Origin: Gamarada debralockiae
Lineage: Eukaryota > Ascomycota > Leotiomycetes > Helotiales > Hyphodiscaceae
Length of the DNA stretch: 56,489 nucleotides
NCBI GenBank assembly: GCA_002803225.1
Contig: NXFV01001734.1
Location: 1 to 56,489, forward strand
Direction of reading: 5' to 3'
The notes under the pieces were generated by a model, which searched no databases, had not been told where the DNA came from, and was given only the letters and a program-made list of their open reading frames with translations. Positions 12,401 to 22,934 of this stretch are shown one piece after another (within the stretch, counting starts at the first letter, position 1; the number at the start of each line of letters is the position of its first letter). The position numbers and the translations under genes were made by a program.

Positions 12401-13453
12401 ACCCTTCCACGCCAACCCTAGTGGTCTCTTCTTCCTCACTCTAATTATTCACCCTTCCATTTCCACTCCATCACTCCCTCCACTTCTTAGGTGAAGAAGT
12501 GAGATCATCCACCCTCATCTTCTCCCTACCCTCCTCTCTCTCCTCATCCTCCTCCAACAATTCTTCTTCGTCGATACGACCTCGAAAGGCAGTGTTCGAC
12601 TTCTCGACGTCAGGATTGCAGGTCCTCTTTGACCGTTCCGACACAGGCGTGCAAAAGGTGAACTGGGCAACCGGGATCACAACGACGACTACCGACGAGC
12701 GTCAGAAAGCATCAGGTTCGTGCAAAACTTTCATACACTCCAATTCCATACTGGGTTTATTGTACAATTTCGACGATCATCGACTGCACGAATTCCGAAC
12801 ACTGTTGCGCAACCTATATCGAATGACGATCGCGAGCTGAAGGCGAAAATATCTTCTGGCCACTTTCGACATTCCACACCTTCGAATTTTCAATTCCACA
12901 ATAACCATCCTGTGTTCTGGATCCTTCTGCCACCTGAAGAGGTCATTGCCTTCCACCAGTCCGCCATTTGTATCACCGTCCAAACCTGCATCGCGAGGCG
13001 TGTCAGAATCGGCACTGACTGAGATCTAAAATCAGAACATTCGCTGACTTTCCCTAAGACCGAACAGAACATCAACAATACTCGGACAATACAATCATCG
13101 CCGCATGGTCGGTTCGATCTGAAAGCGAGTATCGGTGTCTAAGCACTGTTTCTTTACTGCGACGTCGTGGTTGAATTTTCGATCTCTTCACCTTTGCGGT
13201 CTTACCAAAGTTCTGTACCTTTTCGACGGCACTGATCTATGGCGGATTCACGACAATAATTATTCTCTGCAATTTCGCTCCTTCCTACCTCTCCGTCTCG
13301 CACTCAGCGTCGGAACTTCAACCTCCTCGCTCTTGGAACAGCTCCTTGCCCACACACCCTCGACGTCAACCGCTGCCACAAGAGTAAGAAGCTGGTTCTT
13401 GCACCCGACGAGATTCCTAAGGGTCTTCGTCGGCTTCACGGAAATTGCCCATC
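12401..13453 (+). other. Long presumed 5' leader of the Clg1-like gene
   Basis: About 1 kb upstream of the cyclin ORF, pyrimidine-rich at 12410-12560 and containing a strong predicted splice acceptor (polypyrimidine tract 13273-13306, then CAG, exon starting 13308). The leader carries several short ORFs and one open frame, 13260-13503, that overlaps the cyclin start. This arrangement is typical of long regulated fungal leaders; leader length and introns are inferred only. Confidence 0.45.
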
Positions 13454-14443
13454 ATGCTTCCCGGAGGTGTCTGCGCGGTGTTGGACTATGAGGTGGACCA
13501 GATGACCGACTATGTGGCTGAAATGGCACAACGTATCGTTAAACCTGGCTCCCCAGTATCTCCAGCATTCCGCAAATTTGTTTCTGGTCTTCTCACATCG
13601 ACAAGGCTTCCTAGCACTACGATTCTGCTCGGCATGAACTACCTCGCGAGACGAATTAATATGCTCAACGCTACTGGTACATACAAGGCCAACGACGGTC
13701 AGGTCTGGAGACTGTTGACCATCGGTCTCCTCCTTGGAAGCAAGTTCCTCGATGACAACACATTCCAGAATCGGTCTTGGTCTGAAGTTAGTGGTATCTC
13801 CGTCGCCGAACTCAACACGCTGGAACACGAATGGTTGAACTCTATCGGATGGACCTTGTATGTCAACCTCGATGAGAGCAAGGACTTCAAAGCATGGTTG
13901 CAGAGTTGGAACGATTGGCGCGAGAGCAAGAACATCCAGCGTAACGCTACACTGGAGCGTCTTGCACCTCTCGCACCCATCGACACCAACGTCCAAAGAA
14001 CCCGCCAGTACTCGCAAGCCTACAGTGGTTATACCAAGTCTGCTTCACGAGAGCGTCCTCAATCTAGCTTCATGGCTCCATACGAACAAACCGCTTGGAT
14101 GAACTCGTATCCTACGCCTCATCTCACTCCTCCTTCCGCTCCTGACTCCGGTGTCAACACACCAGAATACTTGAGCGCGACGGGCGGTGGACCTCGATAC
14201 AATGATTGGGCCCTGTTCAACCAATACCCGAGAGGATATCAGCCACAAACACACGCCACATACGTTCCCACTCGCATCGCTTCCTACCATACACCATACA
14301 CGAATCATTACGGCAATCACTACGGTGCAAACATTTGGGATCCAACTGTTGCTGACTGCAATTGCAATGTTTGCAACCCTCAAATGAAGCAGCCATACTT
14401 CATGACTCAGGGATACGGAGGACAGCAAATTGTTGCCGGTTAA
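13454..14443 (+). CDS. clg1: Clg1/Pcl-type cyclin
   Basis: Cyclin-domain protein of the fungal Clg1/PHO85-cyclin group, expected to bind and direct a Pho85-type CDK (family knowledge). The single-exon ORF starts at ATG 13454 (329 residues); an in-frame stop lies upstream. The cyclin core occupies about residues 5-145: LDYEVDQMTDYVAEMAQ, then TRLPSTTILLGMNYLARR, then LLLGSKFLDDNTFQNRSWSEVSGI, the family's hallmark stretch. The C-terminal half is disordered, rich in P, Y, N and T, with TP/SP sites and a CNCNVC cluster near the end. The segment between AEMAQRIV and PGSPVSP is short; homologues as I remember them have about 20 more residues there, worth checking. A different upstream frame overlaps the start (see findings). 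Confidence 0.85.
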   Translation: MLPGGVCAVLDYEVDQMTDYVAEMAQRIVKPGSPVSPAFRKFVSGLLTSTRLPSTTILLGMNYLARRINMLNATGTYKANDGQVWRLLTIGLLLGSKFLDDNTFQNRSWSEVSGISVAELNTLEHEWLNSIGWTLYVNLDESKDFKAWLQSWNDWRESKNIQRNATLERLAPLAPIDTNVQRTRQYSQAYSGYTKSASRERPQSSFMAPYEQTAWMNSYPTPHLTPPSAPDSGVNTPEYLSATGGGPRYNDWALFNQYPRGYQPQTHATYVPTRIASYHTPYTNHYGNHYGANIWDPTVADCNCNVCNPQMKQPYFMTQGYGGQQIVAG

Positions 14444-15703
14444 CTTTTCCTACAACAATTGCATAAGCAGTTCCCACGTCACTTCAACCTCGGTTGACCA
14501 ACTTCTCTACACTTCTTCGCCACAATACCCGCGGTGCCTAGCGCATCGTCACAAAAGTTCTTGCATTCTGCTTTCAGCGTCGTTTTCCAGCGCGCATTAC
14601 GTTCAGAGGTGTTGTCATCCGGTCGGTTTCCAAAAGATCAAGAAAGGGTTACTTGATAATAACGCGTACGGAAACACAACCACACCCATATTACGATCTC
14701 GAGTTGCGTTGCGCCGTCGCCCACGGTGGCTGCCTCGATCTAACGACCTTTCCTTACATATCTTGACATTGAGGCGTTGCATCAGCGGAATCTTAGAATT
14801 TCATTTGTCTTTGAAACAGGATGGCATATGGACTGGATGGTTATCTGGTCTGGTGTTTTGGTTCAAGGAGATGGTCTTTTGCTTACGGAATTCGTTTTCT
14901 TTTCTTCTTTTCCTTTCCTGCACATGATCTCTAGACTTTTCGGGGCCTCAATCTTTCAGGTACTTCATCAAAAACATATGGTCGGCCGGTCTTTCTCGGC
15001 TCGCCAACCAGAGAATTGTAATTAGGCGATTTTCATTTTTCATTTGATACTTTTCTACACTTCTTGTACCATGGTTCAATTTCATTGGATTTGACCCGGT
15101 TTGGGTCTGGCATGCACAAAATGGGAGGGAAATGGGGTGGAATTTGCTACACTTCGTTGATTTTTTCGATTCGATTTCGATTCGACTTGGAAGACTTCAC
15201 GATCAGGAGGAGGTAATAATTGCTTGGCCTTGGCTAGCAGCCTGTCTCTTTCTGGATGTTTCCGTCACCGAGAATGAGTTTGGGGATGAAATAGCATGGC
15301 GCGATGGCTAGCATGAAAGACTTGGGTGGGGGGCACAATGTTCTACGCAGGGAGGGAAAATTTTTACATTTGGCTTGCGTGGAGGTGGCTATGATGGCTC
15401 GGAGATTGAGCTTGGCTTGATTGCTTTGGTCTGGCTACTGGATAAAGATACGACGTTACGATGACCTTTTTTTTTTCGAGGGCAGATTTCAGGGTCTGCT
15501 CGATGGCGCTGTCTTTACTGTCCCGATTTCTCCTAGAGATGAGGGTGGGCGATGATGGCTTTTAGATTAATGAAGACTTTTTGCCTTCGACTTCGTACAT
15601 ATTGACATGTGAATAACCAATAATTCTTGATCCCATGAATTCATAACCACATAAAACCAATACGCATATCCCAGGACGGCAGGCAAAAGGACCGCGAATC
15701 GAC
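14444..15703. other. 3' flank and intergenic
   Basis: T-rich DNA downstream of the cyclin gene with no convincing ORF. It contains a run of T at about 15468-15476 and the short palindrome-like ATTTTTCGATTCGATTTCGATTC motif near 15160-15185. Probably 3' UTR and spacer. Confidence 0.35.
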
Positions 15704-15865
15704 ATGAGTAAGTCGCACCCTCTCGATGTGCTAGAGGCTATTGTGTTGGTGACAGCGGTCCTCGTTATGATTGTCAAAGAGCTCTCGAAGGCCCGGCTCA
15801 TAGCAGATATTCTACCGCTCGTCCTCTCCATAGCGTCATCATCAATACAGCTGTCCACTGCATAA
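15704..15865 (+). CDS. Possible 53-residue membrane peptide
   Basis: ATG at 15704 opens a 53-codon frame with a clear hydrophobic helix (EAIVLVTAVLVMIV) followed by KELSKAR and a second hydrophobic patch (ADILPLVLSIASSSI). Composition is strongly membrane-like. It could be the first exon of a longer gene (GT at 15852, acceptor near 15918) but no continuation could be proven. No family recognised. Confidence 0.25.
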   Translation: MSKSHPLDVLEAIVLVTAVLVMIVKELSKARLIADILPLVLSIASSSIQLSTA

Positions 15866-16146
15866 TATCCCACATGTCTCTGCACATGCTCACCCTCCAC
15901 CTTCGGCCGTCTCCCACAGCACCATCCTCATTCATCATCGTCGTACCACTCTGGTTCTGTGAGCCTGGCAACAGCAGTTGGTCCTCTGCTGTGCGATCTC
16001 GAGCGCGAGGAGGCCGGGAGACGAGAAACCATACGACGAGGGTCCAAGAGTCGATTCATAATTCTTTTTTCTAATTTTTGTGCTACAATCTTCGTATCTA
16101 CTCAAGCTCTCTCACAGTGCCTTGTTTCAATTGTACACGCCACTTG

Positions 16147-16497
16147 ATGCTTCGCCGGCATTCAAAAGAGGACTCTCAGCTCTGCTACGTCGTTCACTCA
16201 CCATACTTTCCCTTTAGTTCGAAAACTATTAGGCGTAATTTAAGCAGCAAAATAGTACCAGCACTCATAGCCTTCATCGTCATCGGGTCCATCCTCCTGA
16301 TCCTTGCTCTCCTGGAGCCCTTCTTGATTTACTGGAAAAGGTCCGGCGACGAAGAGAAGGAGAAAGGGGAGAAGGGAGGACAGAATGGCTATGGACGGAT
16401 CATGATGACGCCTGGGACGGAGTTGGATATGAGCTGGGTAGTGTGGATGGTATGGATGTCGAGGAGCGAGAGGAACGCGAAGGGAATTTTGGAGTGA
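16147..16497 (+). CDS. Possible single-TM protein, 116 residues
   Basis: An open frame from ATG 16147 contains a strong transmembrane helix (PALIAFIVIGSILLILALLEPFLIYW) followed at once by a charged tail, KRSGDEEKEKGEKGG, which fits a type-I-like single-pass topology. The sequence upstream of the helix is less protein-like and may include an intron. No family recognised. It is one of several hydrophobic short ORFs between 15.7 and 18.9 kb. Confidence 0.3.
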   Translation: MLRRHSKEDSQLCYVVHSPYFPFSSKTIRRNLSSKIVPALIAFIVIGSILLILALLEPFLIYWKRSGDEEKEKGEKGGQNGYGRIMMTPGTELDMSWVVWMVWMSRSERNAKGILE

Positions 16498-18228
16498 TTT
16501 TGAGAGATGGGGCTGAAGCAGATGATTTGAGGAGACGCCGTATGAATAAAACGCAGAGCAATCGGGGAAGATGGAATAGAGCCTCATGAGGCAACAAAAA
16601 TTGTGTGAAGAGGAAAGCATGATCGGGTCTCGGGCACAAAGAGGGCTCCTGGCTGGACTGTTTGAGTGCTACGATTTTTAGGGTTGGGTTCCACGGAATA
16701 GTCACTTTCTCATACTTGATTGGAAGGACACCCGGCTGCCTACATGGAGAGTGAGATTGAATTATTGAATGACTGAGAACATTCGGCAGTCTGGTAGTAG
16801 TGAAGCTGATGTGTTTCCCGAAATGGAGAGAATGAAGCACTGACGATAGCTGCCAATTGAACCGTGATGCCGAGACCAAGGTTGTCTATGTAGAAGGCTG
16901 GCAGAGTTTCGATCTATGATAGTTTGACAGCTTGATCTTTTCTTAGCTCTATCGTTCTCGAATTCCTATTTCAAGTCTCAAAAGCATTTCTGCAAAGGAT
17001 TCAGGGGATGTTGCTGGTAGTTGGCTTTCGCTAAGGCGCAGCGCCTCCAACGTCAGCGTACATACACACAGCCATGCACCAGTTTCTAACTACGGTATCT
17101 GCGCCGCATTCACATGCAATCAAACGACCCAGATAAAGAATTCAAATCCTTCGAAGCTGTGGGATTGAATGTGCGAAAGGTTATCTACATTCTCGACCCC
17201 AGCCATTTGGCACGGCTGGCCAAGTCCGGTAATCTTCGGGTCAGCCTGCTTCTGGGACAAGAAGGGATGGCTGTGAATTGATGGTTGTCATTTGGTGTTG
17301 GAGGGGGCCTGTTTAAGGCGAATGTGATGTTGTTGCGTTCTCTCATTCTCCAATGGTGTCAGGATGGTTTGTATGTCCCTCCTGCAGTTTCGGTAGTTGC
17401 AAGTGGGAAGAGAAACAGTCGCAGGACCACTTTTGTGTCTAGTGGCAAAGAACTTTGGGTAGCAGCAGGAGCCTTCTCCGGAATGTAGACTTGTGGTCAC
17501 TTCATCTTCACAATGTCGTTCGTTCAATGAGTTTGGGGTTTCAAAGTCTAGATACTTACTACCTCTACCCTTTTAATTCACTAAGAACTCCATACCCCAT
17601 ACCGCTCAATCAGCAAAGGAAATGTGCGATTGGCACCTCAAGGAGCGAGGCCTAAAATATCATTCTTTTAACAAGCAGGGAAAGCTCCTGGGTGAATAGA
17701 ATTTCATCTATTCACTGGGCTGCTATTTAGGAGTCATGGCAGCCGCTCTGCAGCTGTATAAAAGAGGATATACAAGCAAGCAAGGGTAAACACATCAATC
17801 ACGATCAATCTCAACCGAGTTACAGTGGCGAACTGAGAATATGCAAAGTATGCAGCATATACATAGAATTGTAGCTGCTATCCTCCATCTCTCTCCCTCT
17901 CGCTCTGATTCATGAGTCTATCAATCGAAAACGGCCCAAAAACTACAACACTTCCAGTCCGGACAAGAATTATCCAGAGATCATTTCTGTCTAGTACAGG
18001 TGATATTCTTGCAGGAATAGATTCCCTGTCCTAGTACCCAAGCATCCTCCCCATAAAACAGTGCGCAGTTGGCCTTCCCATGAATTTGTGTAGTGCAGGC
18101 GATTCTGAAGCTTGAAGAAGAGTCGGATCAGTATTGGTGATCCTTTTTATACATGTTCCCAGCAAGTAATCTCCCTACTCTCTCTCAATGCACTTCTTCC
18201 AAGTCTCTTCCATAAGACTTCCATTGTC
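16498..18228. other. Intergenic with one core-promoter-like site
   Basis: No recognisable gene in 1.7 kb. A canonical TATAAAAG lies at 17757-17764 on the plus strand, and the first ATG, 77 bp later at 17841, opens only 24 codons, so any transcript from it would be non-coding or spliced. Minus ORF 16879-16400 (159 codons) overlaps the membrane ORF at 16147-16497 and has no motif. Confidence 0.35.
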
Positions 18229-18423
18229 TTATACCTGAGTAGCCCTCAGAGTAATCTCAGTATTAGTCATAACGCTGCGATACCGACGGTGATCTTTGTG
18301 GTTAGGAAGAGAGCTTGTCTTGCCCCGGCGACGAACACAGCAGGTGAGAAGTGGGACGACGACGCCGAAGATGAGGACCATGGGCGTGATGGTTAGGATA
18401 GCTGCTAAAAATGCGGGCTCCAT
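18229..18423 (-). CDS. Possible small single-TM protein, 64 residues
   Basis: ATG at 18423 has a good fungal context (TCAAAATGG). The product begins with one strong helix (FLAAILTITPMVLIFGVVVPLLTCC) directly followed by RRRGK and a short basic, S/T/N-rich tail. The layout (hydrophobic N-terminus, then positive cluster, then polar tail) matches the neighbouring ORF at 18888-18547, which suggests related small genes in tandem. Function unknown; a spliced longer product is possible. Confidence 0.4.
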   Translation of the reverse strand: MEPAFLAAILTITPMVLIFGVVVPLLTCCVRRRGKTSSLPNHKDHRRYRSVMTNTEITLRATQV

Positions 18424-18546
18424 TTTGATGAGGTCTGATGGGAAAAACAGTTTTGTTCTTTCGGGCTGGTACGAGTAGGGAGACCTGTGGGTTGGAGATA
18501 GAGGATGTTATGTACTGATATTGAAACAGACTTGACCCTCATCACC

Positions 18547-18888
18547 TCAGAACCTTAATCTGGAGTTTGTTGGAATCTGGACCAGCTGAGCGCTAGTTTG
18601 ACATCTCCATGGATCGTTTATATTCGACGTTTCTTTCGAAACAGAGGTCGACCTCTTCGTCTGGCTGCTAAGTGTACGAGGTTTGATACCTAGCATGAAC
18701 CCTGCAGCGACAAGGGAGAGAATAGGTACAACAAGGACAAATATGGCTGAGCTTCCAGTAAATACCGCAGTACCAGCGCCGAGGAATAATAGTATGAGAA
18801 TAGTTCCAAGGGTTGTGAGAAAGGCTACGATTAGGCTGAGAGGCACGAGGACGGCGACGCTCATGGCTAGGATTATTGGTGACAACAT
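18547..18888 (-). CDS. Small multi-TM hypothetical protein, 113 residues
   Basis: ATG at 18888 in good context (GCAAAATG). Residues 1-67 hold two to three hydrophobic helices (LAMSVAVLVPLSLIVAFLTT; GTILILLFLGAG; IFVLVVPILSLVAAGFMLG), then KPR and a polar S/T/K-rich tail to the stop. No charged residue interrupts the first 67 positions, which is hard to explain as chance non-coding sequence. No family recognised. It lies 124 bp upstream of the 64-residue ORF in the same orientation. Confidence 0.5.
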   Translation of the reverse strand: MLSPIILAMSVAVLVPLSLIVAFLTTLGTILILLFLGAGTAVFTGSSAIFVLVVPILSLVAAGFMLGIKPRTLSSQTKRSTSVSKETSNINDPWRCQTSAQLVQIPTNSRLRF

Positions 18889-19107
18889 TTTGCCTGCGGT
18901 TTGGGGGAGCTGTGTCTGGTATTGTTTGAACGAGTGAGAACTATGAGTAGCGAGGGCAAGATCTGTAAACGAGGATTTTTATGGGCTGGTTTTGAAATGG
19001 ACTGACCCCGGAAGTCACCCACTCCGTAGCGAGCAAAGAGTAAATCAATGAAACAAATGTATAACTAACCCATCCCTCATCGATCAACTCTGCAAACCAT
19101 AATTACT

Positions 19108-20671
19108 CTAGAACCCCATAATCCGCTTCAACATAAGCACCTCATGCTTCGTGACAAAAACCCCCTTATTCCCACCATCATCATGACCAGGCTCACCCTC
19201 GCCCATCTCCAATGCTTCCACCAGCTCCCGTACCTTTGCACCCTCCCACTCTCCATCCGCATTCGTCCAAAACACTCTCTTGATACCCACTGCGTGCATC
19301 GCGCTCACGCATCTGTAACACGGTCGAGAAGCGCGAATCTCGGGCTGGCAAGCAGCTGGTGGTGGCCTGGCATTTGAAGTCATAGGAGGAGACGGCGTTC
19401 GAGAAAGAGGCGATAGTTCATCGTAGAGCGATGAAGGTTCGGACTTAGGAGATGGTGTTGGGGAGGAAGGCTCTACATTTGGTGGCATGTACTTTGAATG
19501 TGGGGAAAGCGGAGGAGTGACAGTACGGGAACCGAGGCGGGCGACGTACAGATCTGAACCCTTGAGGCGGAGATCTTTGGTTCGGGCTACGATATCGGGC
19601 TTGGAGGTCGTAGTCTTGTTCTTGGTGATTAGGAGTTGCTGGGTATTGGAAGGAATCGGTGGAATCTTCTTTGGTGGCTGGATCCGCGTAAGCTTGGTGA
19701 TATGAGAGGAGGCGGAAGAACTGACCTTAGGCGTAATCTTCTGCGTGCGTAGCAAATGTTCGGTGGCGCGGGTAGGGCCTACATTAGGCGATCGTATACA
19801 CTTAACAGTACTCATAGACAAAAGCTGCGGCTCCGGACCGTGTTTATGTTGATAGTGCTTGTTCGAAGCCTCGTGATAGGGCCCGTTGTACCGATAGCCA
19901 TACTTTGGCTCGTACTTCTTCTTCTCCTTCCGGTGTTTCAGAGCACTTTTCTTCTCGTTCGACGACACGTTCTTCTCCTCCACATGAAACTCCTTGTCCT
20001 CCTCCCCGTCGTCGAACGCATTGTTGTTGGGGTCGTTGTTCTTGCCCACCTGGTTGAGATGCACGGGGTTCAAAACCCGACTTTTGAACAGAGTGCTTGC
20101 CACTGAAGACTTTGCCACTGGTAGTGTTGGCGGGGGAGGCTTCGGCGCAGACGGCTTCAGCGTAGGCTTTGAGACCTCGTGCTTGGGCTTTGCGTTTTTT
20201 AGAATCACCCGGTAACTTGAAGCACGGTTTTTGGTAATACGCCGCGGCGCGAGCGCTGATCTGAGAAGACTGGGTGCCGGATGACAAGGAGAGAGCAGAG
20301 CGGATGGCCATCATTTCGGAGTGCATAGAGAGAGGCGTATTGGCATTGTGGCCATTGCCCATGCTTTCAAAGGGAGTGAAAGTACCCGTGTCCTGCTGAT
20401 TCTGCTGATAACCTTCGCCCGGCTTAAACTTAGACTTCGACTTAGACTTCAAACGCTCCTTGAGCTCCTTCATAGCTGGTCCATCGAGGGCGCTGGCAGG
20501 CAAGATACCAGTCTTGAGAGCGCCGCCATCGAAGCCAGGACGATAGGTATTGAAGCCTTGGCCGATGACCTTGCCACCTCTCACGATGATCGAGCCGTGA
20601 CGGTAGTGGAGGGGCGACAGCTCGGCTTGGGCGAGGCACAGGGAGAGGAAGGTATCGTTGCGTGGAGACAT
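19108..20671 (-). CDS. CMP/dCMP-type deaminase-fold protein, read in two frames
   Basis: Zinc-dependent deaminase fold (cytidine/deoxycytidylate family). ATG 20671 opens MSPRNDTFLSLC; the zinc motif H117-x-E119 lies in SMHSEMMAI and the PC-x-x-C part (RPCYRC, then VFWTN) lies about 70 residues before the stop at 19108. A long disordered, K/P/S/T-rich insert separates the two halves. The first half is open in one frame down to 19844 and the second half in another from 20208, so the protein must switch frame between about 20215 and 20000. No good intron is visible there, and the join looks best near a CAA-rich run at 20010-20040. Substrate unknown: the protein resembles fungal deaminase-like proteins rather than classical cytidine deaminases. 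An upstream in-frame ATG (20839) is less likely as start. Confidence 0.75.
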
Positions 20672-21280
20672 TTTGATTACCAGCGTGGAGTTGGTGCTTG
20701 AGGTTGGGTTTAACGCTTGGAGGGCTGCTTTAGAGTTGAAAATTGAAAGTCTGAAAGATTGGGATTGATTTTGAGCTTCGATTTGTGTTGGTGGATTGGG
20801 AGCTTTTTGGATTCTTTGATGTTGGAAATTGTGAGTCACTTTAATGGACGAAGATCGCGTAGCGTGCCGTCCTGCTCACCTTGGAATTTGGACTCGAAGG
20901 AAGTACCCCACAAAGATCGAACATAGGGAACCAGGTTCTGCAATTATTTCGGTGATAAAGCACCCATAATCAAAGAATAAAAAGTCACGGACAATTCTCA
21001 TTCTACTGGTTCGTGGATAAGACGAGGTTGTGCATATTTGACGGGCATCTCTTTTAGAACCTAGTTGGTCATATACATTATTATGGAATATACATTTGAG
21101 TTGCATTAGACATCTTACTCGAATTGGTTCTATTTCATCTATCCTCAAGAGGGACTTTTCCTGAAGCCAGCGCTGTTGTAAAGTCAACGCCAGATGTCTC
21201 GCTAACACGTGACCCCGAACGCCCGGGCATATCAGATTATTCCCTACATCATACCACACCAAGTTTCTTACTCTCTAGTC
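20672..21280. other. Spacer between deaminase start and Rsc7 stop
   Basis: 600 bp upstream of the minus-strand deaminase-fold gene and downstream of the minus-strand rsc7. A 128-codon minus ORF (21262-20876) has no motif. One CACGTG at 21206. Probably the deaminase promoter. Confidence 0.4.
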
Positions 21281-22934
21281 TTACATGATGAGCCCCTTGT
21301 CAATTATAGGTGCCTTCCTATGAGCATCTGTACCCTCTGTTCCCCACTTGTTCTTCCATTCCATTTCCTTCGCCAAAGCCTCCTCAAAAGCCGCCAAGCA
21401 CTCAGGGGGTAGCTCGTTCTTGATATCGTCAGAGATCGTAGAGAGACCATTGAATCCCATATCATAGACATCGCCATCTGGGCCTGGAACTCCGAGATTT
21501 GAATAAGGTGGGGTTTCGTAGGCGGTATCGACGATCATGTAGTTTCGGGAATAGATTGGCTTGACGGGCGTGAAAATGCTTGGGCTTTCTCCATCATCGT
21601 GATCCTTGGTATGGCCGTTAGTGAGTTGACCATTGGCTGCGACCTCATTATCGTCAATCTGAACCCATTTTGCATGCGTTGGCTGCATCGTCTTGGGATA
21701 TTGCATGACATTGGTGTGGACATCGTACATGCCATTGAGATTTTGTCGACGTAGAGCTCCTAGGGTAGCATTGAATCGACTGTTAAAGGGTTAGTGTTGC
21801 TCCAAAACAGTATAACGCTGTCACATACCTTGACTCTCGAGCGTGCTCATACATCCAGTTCACATCGTTGATCATGACCCGTCGCTTCTTGCCATCCACA
21901 ACCTTGCCGCTTTGGAGTGGAACAGTTGGCGCACCCGAATGGTATACAGAGCTTGCGCCGTGCCATGCGACATATTGATTCTTGTTGTACTCCTCGCCAA
22001 CCTTGACCGTATCGTTTGGATCTGCCAGCTCGCCTTCAACCACACCTTCAGCTTTTGCTTTGGCAACCTCATAATCGTCGATAATCCTCTTTCCACCAAC
22101 AATAATCTGCGCGCCAAACTCCCTGAAGACTGATCGAGCTGTGACGATACCAATGGCACGACCTTTGTAGGAATGTGGAATGAGCTCGCGCTCAATCATA
22201 TCCCGCTTCTCGTCTTCATCGATAATGATCTTGTACAGGCGCTTGTGTTTGGTGAAGAACAAGTAGCTGTCTCGGAATCCCACACATCGTGCAGGCTCTG
22301 TAGACAACATGTAAAGTCTCTCCCCTCGGCCAAGAACGGTGAATGTTCTGCATCTATATTCTCGATCGCCTAGGAGGTGGCCAAGCTTGGTGACTTTAGT
22401 CTCGCCATCCGGATCTTCTGGCATATCCACTTCATCGTTGATCACATCCATCATATTGCCCTCCTTATCAACAGGTTGTTGTGTAACATGCGAAGGTCCT
22501 CCTCGATTTTTCCATCGTCCACCACCTCTTCCAAATCCGCCTCGGCCTCGGCCTCTCTTTGGTGTTGTTCTCTCGGTATCATCTGGAGTATCCCAGCCAG
22601 GTGGCTTATTCTTCGGTGGTCTACCCAATCGTTTCTTTCGAGGAGGTTCTGGTTGAGGAGTTGCCGGTGCTGTAGCTGGTTCGGATTCCTGTGCTCCCTC
22701 TTCATCCTCTTCCTCTTCTTCCGCATTGTCTTCATCGACCTGGGGGCTGCCAATCTCTGAAGTGGGCACATCCATCATTTGTTCATCCTCTGCATCATCG
22801 TAGTTCTGCGGAGTGTTTTCTGGAAGGAGCGAAGGGTCAGTTCGTCGTTGATGCGCCGGAAGTTCTGCGCATGGCAACTTACTCAATGCAGCAGCAGCAT
22901 TTTTGGCCGCAGCTCTACCGGGTCTTCTACCCAT
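21281..22934 (-). CDS. rsc7: Rsc7/Npl6-type chromatin remodelling complex subunit
   Basis: Subunit of the RSC/SWI-SNF-type ATP-dependent nucleosome remodeller, acting in the nucleus (family knowledge). Exons 22934-22883, 22819-21829, 21779-21281; introns 63 and 49 bp. After splicing the N-terminus reads MGRRPGRAAAKNAAAALKNTP. Then follow an acidic stretch, an AT-hook-like KKRLGRPPKNK, an RG/GG-rich run (GRGRGGFGRGGGRW), and the conserved Rsc7 core (HLLGDREYRCRTFTVLGRG, RCVGFRDSYLFF, RSVFREFGAQIIVGGKR, DDYEV, WMYEHARESRFNATLGALRR, GMYDVHTNVMQ). The first intron has a perfect GTAAGT donor and TTCCAG acceptor, yet contains no stop and is a multiple of three, so both spliced and retained forms stay in frame. 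Confidence 0.92.

Noticed and set aside
12499..12840. 113-codon plus ORF upstream of the cyclin as a first exon
   Set aside because: Starts with GTG, is serine-rich, and joining it to the 13308 exon in the useful frame would require a weak donor; not supported.
13436..14428. Several minus ORFs of 96-193 codons opposite the cyclin gene
   Set aside because: Shadows; the plus frame contains the cyclin hallmark motifs.
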